A stretch of DNA of 35,584 nt, taken from positions 1 to 35,584 of the forward strand of contig JAILRR010000064.1 of assembly GCA_024698065.1 (NCBI GenBank), given 5' to 3'. How positions within the stretch are numbered: position 1 is the stretch's first letter; every line of letters begins with the position of its first letter. This document shows, piece by piece, positions 28,480-35,584 of the stretch. The notes under the pieces are model-generated. The model was not told where the DNA came from and ran no database searches. It saw nothing but the letters and a program-made list of their open reading frames with translations. Origin of the DNA: Bacilli bacterium. GTDB lineage: Bacteria > Bacillota_I > Bacilli_A > RFN20 > CAG-826. Both the position numbers and the translations under genes were made by a program.

Positions 28480-31109
28480 TATTCTTTCTTATCGTCCTCA
28501 AAACTTAGGATATCGTCGAAGAGAGAGATTTCCTCATAAACAACTGGTTTCTCTTCTTCTTTTTGGATTGGAGTCTCCTTTTGTTCTTCTTCAATCGGCG
28601 GGAGAGCAGGTTCAAACGACTGAATCGAATCATCGATCAAGAAGGAGTTAGAATTGTCTCTTGAGATATATTCGATGCGGTCTTTTGCTGGGAAGTTATC
28701 TGGGCGTTTTGCATATCTATCTGTTGGTGTGAGATAGAAGTCAGGGAAGATGATGTCATAACGGTTGTCGTCATGGAGAACCGTCTCAATGGTATATGGC
28801 GGAACTTGGCCGTTTGTTCTGGTAATGAAGACAACGCGGTGTGGCTCCTTTTTGAACATGTTGAAGAATGGATTCGCCTTCGCGAGTCTCTTTCCAAGGG
28901 TGATGTGGTTGGTATCGAAGACTCTCGTTGAACCGCGATCTGTGATGACAAGGATCTTGTTTTCTTTCTCTTCTTGATTGAAGGCAAGAACACCTGCTAA
29001 TGGTTTTCCGGAGAAAGAACCGGCTTTCATGCCACGGCTCTTAGGATTGCTGATGTAAATCTCGTTCTCGTTATAGAAGGAAGCACGTCCATCCTCGCTC
29101 GTGATAAAGAGATTGCTGTTACCTGTCGTATAGGTAACGCCGACAAGGGAATCGCCTTTTTCAAGCTTGATGGCTGAAATTGGCTTGCTACGTCTAACAA
29201 CAGGGAAAGAATCGAAGCGGATTCTCTTGATGGAACCGTTTCTCGAAAGAAGAACGACAAATAGGTCGTGTCTGAAATGACGGACTGCGAATGCGGCAAT
29301 CAAGTGGTCGTTTGGAGTGAGGTTCACAAGGTTATTAACGTGATAGCCTTCGTCATTCCATTTGGCTTCTTTGACTTCGTTAACTGGAACATAGAGGTAG
29401 TTTCCTTGCTCAGTGAAGATAAGAAGGAAGTCGGTTGTATCGCATTCCCCATCGAACACAAAGGAGTCGCCGGTCTTAATACCTGCTTTGGCACCGTTTT
29501 GTCCACCGGAGCCTTTCCAGGATTTAATCGAGGAACGCTTAATGTAACCATCTCTTGTGATGACGAGTTTGACGGTTTCTCTGGCAATGAGGTCACGCTT
29601 ATCAAGAGTGGTTGACGTTTCTTCTTCACGAATTTCAGTTAAACGCTCGCCAGAATACTTCTTGGCGATGGTTTTGAGGTTATCGATAATGACATCTTCA
29701 CGTTTGCTTTGATCGCTTAACAAACCATTGAGGTAGTCGATGTCTTGGTTAAGCTTGACGTTCTCATCTTCCAAGACTTTGATGTCGGTGTGGGAAAGCT
29801 TATAAAGCGGCATCATGACGATGGCTTCAGCCTGTGGTTCGGTGAATCCGAACTCCCTTTGGATATTCGCTTTTGAATCCGCCTTGTCTTGGCTGCTACG
29901 AATCACCTCAACAACCTTATCTAAGATACTGATCGCTTTGATAAGACCTTGGACGATTTCTAAACGCGCCGTGTACTTATTCAAAAGGAAATGACTCTTT
30001 CTTGTGATGACGTCGAGCTGGTGCTGGATGTAGCAATCGCAATACGAAAGGAGATCAAGAGTTTTTGGTTTATCATCAACGATAGCAACGACCTGAGCGC
30101 TGATGGAAGTCTTCAGCTGCGTCTTGTTCATGAGATAAGCGAGAACGGCTTCAGGTTTGCAATCGTTCTTCAAGTCGATTGAAATGCGAAGTCCTTCTTT
30201 GTCGCTTTCGTCGCGAACTTCCAAAATGCCTGGGATTGTCTTATCGTGGCAGATCTTGTCGATGGCTTTGACAAGAACGGATTTATTAACGTGGAATGGG
30301 ATTTCAGAAACGATGATTTGGCTAGCGCCTTTATCGTCGGTCACTATTTCCGCTTTGCTGCTAACCGTGACTTTGCCACGTCCTTTTCTATAGATATCTT
30401 CAAGCGAAGACGACTTATAGATGATTCCGCCCGTTGGGAAATCAGGGCCTGGAACAAACCTCATGAGGTCATCGACTGAGCATTCTGGATGCTTGATTCT
30501 ATACACAACTGCTGAAGTGATTTCGCGAAGGTTGTGAGGAGGAATCGAGGTAGAAATACCAACCGCAATACCTTCTGAACCGTTTGCAAGAAGATTTGGG
30601 AACAAAGCCGGAAGAACAGTTGGTTCAAACAAAGTGTCATCGAACGTGAGTTCCATATCCACCGTATCTTTGTCGATATCTGCAATGAGCTCGTTTGAAA
30701 TGGCGCTTAGTCTAGCTTCTGTGTAACGATAGGCGGCAGCACTATCGCCATCCATCGAACCGTTGTTTCCTTGGAAGTCGATTAAAGGATAACGGACGTT
30801 CCAGTCTTGAGACATGTGAACCAAGGCATCATAGACGGAAGAGTCACCGTGTGGGTGGTATTTACCTAAAACGTCGCCAACGATTCTAGCGCACTTCTTC
30901 GTTGGCTTTTCGATGGTGTTTCCGGTATTCCACATATCGTAAACAATCCTGCGCTGAACCGGTTTTAAACCATCCCTAGCATCAGGAATCGCACGATCTT
31001 GGATGACATCTTTGGCGTAGATGGCAAACTTATCGCCCATCAATTGGTCGAGAGGGCCAAAAATGATGTTCTCTTGGATTATTGGTTGTTCAATCTTCTT
31101 CTTGGCCAT
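28479..31109 (-). CDS. parC: DNA topoisomerase IV subunit A
   Basis: [65 protein letters not shown]; downstream of parE. Confidence 0.92.
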   Translation of the reverse strand: MAKKKIEQPIIQENIIFGPLDQLMGDKFAIYAKDVIQDRAIPDARDGLKPVQRRIVYDMWNTGNTIEKPTKKCARIVGDVLGKYHPHGDSSVYDALVHMSQDWNVRYPLIDFQGNNGSMDGDSAAAYRYTEARLSAISNELIADIDKDTVDMELTFDDTLFEPTVLPALFPNLLANGSEGIAVGISTSIPPHNLREITSAVVYRIKHPECSVDDLMRFVPGPDFPTGGIIYKSSSLEDIYRKGRGKVTVSSKAEIVTDDKGASQIIVSEIPFHVNKSVLVKAIDKICHDKTIPGILEVRDESDKEGLRISIDLKNDCKPEAVLAYLMNKTQLKTSISAQVVAIVDDKPKTLDLLSYCDCYIQHQLDVITRKSHFLLNKYTARLEIVQGLIKAISILDKVVEVIRSSQDKADSKANIQREFGFTEPQAEAIVMMPLYKLSHTDIKVLEDENVKLNQDIDYLNGLLSDQSKREDVIIDNLKTIAKKYSGERLTEIREEETSTTLDKRDLIARETVKLVITRDGYIKRSSIKSWKGSGGQNGAKAGIKTGDSFVFDGECDTTDFLLIFTEQGNYLYVPVNEVKEAKWNDEGYHVNNLVNLTPNDHLIAAFAVRHFRHDLFVVLLSRNGSIKRIRFDSFPVVRRSKPISAIKLEKGDSLVGVTYTTGNSNLFITSEDGRASFYNENEIYISNPKSRGMKAGSFSGKPLAGVLAFNQEEKENKILVITDRGSTRVFDTNHITLGKRLAKANPFFNMFKKEPHRVVFITRTNGQVPPYTIETVLHDDNRYDIIFPDFYLTPTDRYAKRPDNFPAKDRIEYISRDNSNSFLIDDSIQSFEPALPPIEEEQKETPIQKEEEKPVVYEEISLFDDILSFEDDKKE

Positions 31110-31111
31110 GA

Positions 31112-33043
31112 TTAGTTCTTCACTTCTTTAATAAACTCGTCTTCTTCGTTGAAGGTGATGTTCTCTTGAATCCAGTTCCAACGTGGAGCGCTGTCTTTGC
31201 CCATGAGGGTTTCGATTCGCTTCTCGGTAACGAGGGAATCATCAATCATAACTCTGCAAAGAACACGAGATTCTTTGTTCATTGTGGTCATGGCTAATTC
31301 ATCTTCGTTCATTTCACCAAGACCTTTGTAACGATTGACACCATAACCGGCACCAATCTTCTGTTTGGCTTTTTCTAATTCTTCATCGTTCCAACAATAG
31401 ATGCGTTTCTTTGGATCGCTCTTTTTGAAGACGCGGTAAAGAGGAGGCTGGGCGATGTAAACCATTCCACGATCTATAAGCGGCTTCATGTAATTGTAGA
31501 AGAAGGTCAGCAAAAGGATCTGGATGTGGGCACCATCGGTATCAGCATCGGTCATAATGATGATCTTGCCATAATGGCTCGCATCTGGATTGAATTCATC
31601 CCCGAAACCGGCACCAATTGTCTGGATAAGGGTTGAGAATTCTAGGTTATCGATTATTTCTTGGTTTGATACGTTGTGCGTATTGAGTGGTTTTCCTCTA
31701 AGAGGAAGGATGGCCTGATGACTCCTATCGCGTCCTTTTTTGGCGGAGCCGCCTGCGGAATCACCCTCAACGATGAAGAGCTCGTTGTTCTTGTAATCTT
31801 TGCTTTGGGCGCTGGCTAATTTGTCGCTGATAATCATCTCAGCAACTTTCTTTTTGGTGCCTCTTGCTGCTTCACGAGCTTTTCTAGCGGCTTCACGTGC
31901 TTCTTTTGCCTGAGCGCACTTCTTAATAAGGGCAACGGCAAAATCTTTATTCTCAGTGAGATAATACGGCATGAAGTTCGATAAGGCGTTGCTTACCACT
32001 GCCGTAGCCTCAGGTGTTCCTAGTTTGCCTTTGGTCTGGCCTTCGTATTCGAGTTTGTTCTCAGGAACTTTGACGGAAAGAACGGCGGTTAAGCCTTCGC
32101 GAATATCGCTTCCGTCAATGGACTGATTTGGTTTAATGAGTTCGTTTTCGGTTGCCCAATCATTGATGATTTTGGTCAAAGCGCCTTTAAAACCGGTTTC
32201 ATGGGTACCACCATCGGCGGTTCTTACGTCGTTAGCATAGCTATAGATGTTCTCACCATAGTCGCCAACACACCATCTCATGGCGATTTCAACCTGAATT
32301 GGATTCGAAGTGTCGTTCAAATCGATGATGTCCGCCATAGGCGTTTTGTCCATGGTCAGGGTTTGGACGTATTCGCGTAAACCATGTTCGGTATAGTAAT
32401 CGTGAGTGTTTCCGCTGATCTGGTCTTTAATAACGAAATGAACACCGGTGAGGAGATAACTCTTTTCCTCAAGTCTCGATGAAATCGTTTCGTAACTGAA
32501 TTTTGTGTTAGGAAAGATTGATGGATCTGGTTTGAAATGAACAGTAGTTCCGTGCTTCGTGGTTGGGCCGAGAACTTCTAATGGAGTCGTCAAATGACCA
32601 CCGTTTGCAAAAGCGATGTGATGGATCTTTCCTTCACGGTAGACGGTAACTTCCAAATATTCGCTTAACGCGTTTGTGACTGTAGCGCCAACGCCGTGAA
32701 GACCGGCGCTTGTTTTATAGTTCTTGCTATTGAACTTACCACCGCTATGGAGGGTCGTGTAAATGAGCTGAACGGCTGGAATGCCGGATTGCTTGTGGAT
32801 GTCTACAGGAACACCACGTCCTTCATCTTCGACGGTAAGAGAACCATCCCTCATCAAGGTGACGGTGATCTTCTTACCAAAACCGTTGACCGCCTCGTCA
32901 ACAGCGTTATCTACTATTTCCCACACAAGGTGGTGTAAACCGTTCAAGTTCGTGGAGCCGATATACATGCCAGGGCGTTTTCTGACACCTTCAAGTTCCG
33001 ATAATAATTCAATGTCGTTAGCTGTGTATTTCTCGTCGGCCAT
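31112..33043 (-). CDS. parE: DNA topoisomerase IV subunit B
   Basis: GHKL ATPase [58 protein letters not shown]; divergent from plsY as in B. subtilis. Confidence 0.92.
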   Translation of the reverse strand: MADEKYTANDIELLSELEGVRKRPGMYIGSTNLNGLHHLVWEIVDNAVDEAVNGFGKKITVTLMRDGSLTVEDEGRGVPVDIHKQSGIPAVQLIYTTLHSGGKFNSKNYKTSAGLHGVGATVTNALSEYLEVTVYREGKIHHIAFANGGHLTTPLEVLGPTTKHGTTVHFKPDPSIFPNTKFSYETISSRLEEKSYLLTGVHFVIKDQISGNTHDYYTEHGLREYVQTLTMDKTPMADIIDLNDTSNPIQVEIAMRWCVGDYGENIYSYANDVRTADGGTHETGFKGALTKIINDWATENELIKPNQSIDGSDIREGLTAVLSVKVPENKLEYEGQTKGKLGTPEATAVVSNALSNFMPYYLTENKDFAVALIKKCAQAKEAREAARKAREAARGTKKKVAEMIISDKLASAQSKDYKNNELFIVEGDSAGGSAKKGRDRSHQAILPLRGKPLNTHNVSNQEIIDNLEFSTLIQTIGAGFGDEFNPDASHYGKIIIMTDADTDGAHIQILLLTFFYNYMKPLIDRGMVYIAQPPLYRVFKKSDPKKRIYCWNDEELEKAKQKIGAGYGVNRYKGLGEMNEDELAMTTMNKESRVLCRVMIDDSLVTEKRIETLMGKDSAPRWNWIQENITFNEEDEFIKEVKN

Positions 33044-33086
33044 AAGTCTAAATAATGCTGGAGTTTGGAATACGTCTGTTGTAGTG

Positions 33087-33092
33087 TATTAT
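33087..33092 (-). promoter_or_regulatory. Putative extended -10 (TGCTATAAT) of the parE operon
   Basis: Minus strand ...GTTTGCTATAATACACTAC... upstream of parE. Confidence 0.5.
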
Positions 33093-33119
33093 AGCAAACT
33101 TTGTTTGAAAAAAGTAGGG

Positions 33120-33137
33120 CTATTATCAAAATAATAG
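33120..33137. repeat. Inverted repeat CTATTAT-caaa-ATAATAG in the parE/plsY divergent intergenic
   Basis: 7-bp perfect arms, 4-nt spacer; a second IR CAAAC-ttt-GTTTG at 33095-33107. Confidence 0.55.
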
Positions 33138-33161
33138 GACCATTTTGAGAGAGATTATATT

Positions 33162-33890
33162 GTGGACATTTTACTGAACATCGCCGTTGCCCTTGGCTGT
33201 ATAATTTGGGGCTTTTTGATCGGTAGCATTCCTACTGGTGTTATTGTTGGAAAAGTTTTCTTCGGAAAAGATCCTCGTGACTATGGTTCTCATAACTCCG
33301 GCGGAACTAATTCAGGCCGTGTTTTAGGTAAAAAGGTCGGTATCCTCGTAATGGTTTTAGACATTGCAAAGACCGTCTTCGCTTTCTGGATGGCTTGGAT
33401 TTTCCTTCGCTTCGGACCTGTTGATCGTTCGATTCTCTTCGACGACGGCGTTTTGTACAACTATCTTGTTTGCGCTGCTGCTGCCTTTGGCCACTGCTTC
33501 TCGCCTTTCCTCAAATTCAAAGGCGGCAAAGCCGTTGCCTGCTTCATGGCTATCTTTGGTGGGTCAAGCTGGCTTGGATTCATCATTTCTCTCGCCGTCT
33601 TCTTCACCATATTCCTTGTCGTCTTCAAGAAAGTCATGTCCAAAGCGTCTTTGCTTTCTGGCGCCGTTCTTATTCTTATCAGTGGAATCTTCTGTTTGCT
33701 TAGGTTAATCCCAGGGGCCGACGGCGTCCTCAACATCTTCTTGTGGGACTTCGGTCTTGTTGGAGGTGTTTGCTTCGGTTGGGAAATGATAGCCGTTGAA
33801 GTCGTTGTTTATATCCTTCTTGTTATCAGACATGCATCAAACATCCAACGCATCAGGCAAGGCGAAGAAAAGCCTCTTGAATGGAAGTAA
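33162..33890 (+). CDS. plsY: Acyl-phosphate glycerol-3-phosphate acyltransferase PlsY
   Basis: GSIPTGVIVGK, DPRDYGSHNSGGTNSGRVLGKK, FGHCFSPFLKFKGGKAVA; GTG start. Confidence 0.95.
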   Translation: MDILLNIAVALGCIIWGFLIGSIPTGVIVGKVFFGKDPRDYGSHNSGGTNSGRVLGKKVGILVMVLDIAKTVFAFWMAWIFLRFGPVDRSILFDDGVLYNYLVCAAAAFGHCFSPFLKFKGGKAVACFMAIFGGSSWLGFIISLAVFFTIFLVVFKKVMSKASLLSGAVLILISGIFCLLRLIPGADGVLNIFLWDFGLVGGVCFGWEMIAVEVVVYILLVIRHASNIQRIRQGEEKPLEWK

Positions 33891-33924
33891 TTAATTAGTA
33901 GATATTTAGTTCATTGCATATTAA

Positions 33925-33958
33925 AATGTGCGACAACCAATGCCGCACATTTTTTTTC
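33925..33958. terminator. Bidirectional terminator between plsY and the convergent membrane protein gene
   Basis: AATGTGCG...CGCACATT with T8 on plus and TTTTAAT on minus. Confidence 0.85.
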
Positions 33959-33967
33959 GATTAATAC

Positions 33968-34426
33968 TTACTTATGGAGATTGACCTTCGCGTCTTTTGA
34001 AGCGATAGACTCAACAATACCGTCTAAGAGCAATGATTCCTTTTTTGAGAACACTTGGGCAACGAAAGAGAACTCATTCCTACCGTGTTTTTTATAGACG
34101 AAGCTGATCTTTCCCTTCTTCTCATACTTAAACTCGAGAAGGTCGTCTACGCTGATCGTTATGCGCTCCTTTTTATCTTCGTCATAGAATGTGATTTTAT
34201 CTTTGCTGATATTGAGCCCGTGTCCTTTCCAATAAGAAAGGCAATCTCCGAAAAAGACTATTAAATAATATAGCTCACCTAGAGTAGCTATTACGACATA
34301 GCCCCAAAGAATCGGGGTGCTCGTCAGAAGATCGAGCAAAAACAAGACCACCATACTTGCCGTATATAGAGCAGTCACAATGTAGAAAGAATATGATTGA
34401 GAGGTTCTCCAAGGATTGTATTTCAT
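33968..34426 (-). CDS. Hypothetical membrane protein (2 predicted TM segments + cytosolic PH-like domain)
   Basis: Intact 152-aa ORF; hydrophobic YIVTALYTASMVVLFLLDLL and ILWGYVVIATLGELYYLIVFFG; extended -10 TGGTATAAT 6 nt before ATG. Confidence 0.7.
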   Translation of the reverse strand: MKYNPWRTSQSYSFYIVTALYTASMVVLFLLDLLTSTPILWGYVVIATLGELYYLIVFFGDCLSYWKGHGLNISKDKITFYDEDKKERITISVDDLLEFKYEKKGKISFVYKKHGRNEFSFVAQVFSKKESLLLDGIVESIASKDAKVNLHK

Positions 34427-34432
34427 GCGGAA

Positions 34433-34441
34433 ATTATACCA
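34433..34441 (-). promoter_or_regulatory. Extended -10 (TGGTATAAT) predicting a leaderless mRNA
   Basis: Minus strand TTGGTATAATttccgcATG; 6-nt gap; no SD. Confidence 0.6.
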
Positions 34442-34460
34442 AGAAGACCAGAGCCACGCA

Positions 34461-34722
34461 CCTCTTCCCTCTTATTTCGACATCTCAGGGCACATCCCTT
34501 TGAAAAGTACGCACGATAACAAGACGGGAAGAGGCTTTATGGCGTAATCAAGCCTAAGAACTAGGAGGTTTCTTCGGCTCAACCGCTTGCAAGCGGATAC
34601 TGACAATAGTGATTGGCTATTGCAGGGAATATTCATCAAGTTGCTTTGTCACCATTTAAATGGCGATACTCGGCCGAGAAAAGCTAACTCGAATCCCCCT
34701 CCATTATCTATATAGTGAGGAA
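34461..34722. ncRNA. Candidate structured non-coding RNA (strand and family unknown)
   Basis: Gene-free region with many potential helices: CCTCTTCCC/GGGAAGAGG, AGGG/CCCT, AGGCTT/AAGCCT, CCGCTTGCAAGCGG, CAATAG/CTATTG, CCATTTAAATGG, CTCGGCCGAG; no CDS over the region in the ORF track. Confidence 0.4.
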
Positions 34723-34746
34723 AAAAGAATTTTTCGCAAAAAAAAG

Positions 34747-34776
34747 AAAAGAGCCACATTTTTGTGTGACTCTTTA
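34747..34776 (-). terminator. Terminator of the efp-yneF operon
   Basis: Minus strand AAAGAGTCACAcaaaaaTGTGGCTCTTTTCTTTTTTTT. Confidence 0.85.
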
Positions 34777-34786
34777 AGATAAATCC

Positions 34787-35008
34787 TTATCTGTTTTTGT
34801 TCATTGAGTGCATGATGCTGCGAACTTGCTTTTCGCTTGGTTTGCGGCCCATTTGCTCATACATCGTGCGAATTTGTTTTTCGGTGATTGGAGGATTCTT
34901 CTCCATTTGCTTTTGAATAAGGTAACGAGCAAGGAAGAAACCGATGACACCACCGACGATGAGAACGCCAATTAAAGAAAGGACAAAAACCCAAACTTCA
35001 ATTTGCAT
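34787..35008 (-). CDS. YneF family (UPF0154) small membrane protein
   Basis: N-terminal TM then EKNPPITEKQIRTMYEQMGRKPSEKQVRSIMHSM. Confidence 0.88.
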   Translation of the reverse strand: MQIEVWVFVLSLIGVLIVGGVIGFFLARYLIQKQMEKNPPITEKQIRTMYEQMGRKPSEKQVRSIMHSMNKNR

Positions 35009-35013
35009 CGATA

Positions 35014-35571
35014 TTAGGCTCTCTTATCGTATTTGCCGGTAACGGTATCAACCATGACCTTTTCGCCCTTCTCGATGAAGAGAGGGACTCTGATCTTAAG
35101 ACCGGTTTCGAGGACGGCATCTTTAGAACCACCATTGGTGACGGTGTCGCCTCTGACGCCTGGCTCACATTCAGTGATCTCAAGAGCGACTTTGGCTGGA
35201 AGTTCGATACCAAGGATTTCTTCTTCGTAAGCGTTGATGGTAACGAAGCCGTTTGGAGCAAGGAAGCCCATTTCGCGTTCAAGACCATTCTTAGGAAGCT
35301 CAACCTGTTCATAGGTATCTGGATCCATAAAGACTAAGGTGGTTCCGCCGTCGTAGAGGTACTGCATCTGCTTCTTGTCGACGCTGACGAGGGTGACATC
35401 GTAACCGGAGTTACGGGCAAGCTCGGTGATAGCACCGGTGCGGACATTTCTAACTTTGACTTTAGCAACCATCTTTCTCATAGCGGTTTTGTTGAGAAGG
35501 ATGTCGATAACTTGATAAAGGGTGTTTTCATCTTCGAAGTAGTTGCCAGGGCGTAATTCTGTAACGTTCAT
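35014..35571 (-). CDS. efp: Translation elongation factor P with atypical domain I tip loop
   Basis: NVRTGAITE...KQMQYLYDGGTTLVFMDPDTYEQVEL...LETGLKIRVPLFIEKGEKVMVDTVTGKY; SD AGGAGA. Confidence 0.95.
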   Translation of the reverse strand: MNVTELRPGNYFEDENTLYQVIDILLNKTAMRKMVAKVKVRNVRTGAITELARNSGYDVTLVSVDKKQMQYLYDGGTTLVFMDPDTYEQVELPKNGLEREMGFLAPNGFVTINAYEEEILGIELPAKVALEITECEPGVRGDTVTNGGSKDAVLETGLKIRVPLFIEKGEKVMVDTVTGKYDKRA

Positions 35572-35584
35572 TCTAAAATCTCCT

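Noticed and set aside
34688-34702. tRNA 3' end (CTCGAATCCCCCTCC resembles a T-loop)
   Set aside because: No complementary T-stem strand and no anticodon arm upstream.
34441-34722. Possible tmRNA on plus strand (frame DNKTGRGFMA* ending in hairpin AGGCTTtatggcgtaatcAAGCCT, plus ATTTCGACA and CTCGAATCCC motifs)
   Set aside because: No matching acceptor-stem ends, no T-arm pairing around CTCGAAT and no room for a normal 5' domain. The tag-like frame may be coincidence.
1-35584. CRISPR array, toxin-antitoxin or other defence island
   Set aside because: No regularly spaced direct repeats or recognisable cas, TA or restriction genes were found on reading the window and ORF track.

Overview
The window is a compact, housekeeping-type bacterial chromosome segment with Firmicutes/Bacilli- or Mollicutes-like gene order. 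Several ORFs end in TGA, so the genetic code looks standard. Plus-strand order: valS (3' part) - small GG-leader-like peptide - L21 leader/rplU - prp - rpmA - GT2 glycosyltransferase - obgE - tiny membrane ORF - ruvA - ruvB - divergent secDF - recJ - relA/spoT - hisS - aspS - tkt - yqhY (Asp23) - nusB - xseA - xseB - dxs - dinB - xerD. A low-GC, apparently decayed intergenic region follows. Minus-strand clusters are parE - parC - yqeG - yqeH - yhbY - nadD/yqeK fusion - rsfS, then a PH-like membrane protein, and efp - yneF. plsY is divergent from parE. I saw no CRISPR array, rRNA, convincing tRNA, transposon or phage. The observations most worth checking are: (1) several operon heads whose -10 box sits only 6-8 nt before the start codon, predicting leaderless mRNAs; (2) a solitary GG-leader/bacteriocin-like peptide whose upstream sequence module recurs about 34 kb away beside a hairpin-rich gene-free region that may be an ncRNA; (3) a His/Cys-rich tail on HisRS; (4) a non-canonical EF-P tip loop; (5) an unannotated 31-aa membrane ORF abutting ruvA; (6) a decayed lipoprotein signal sequence. 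No single feature is clearly a large undescribed system. All calls come from reading the sequence without database searches.
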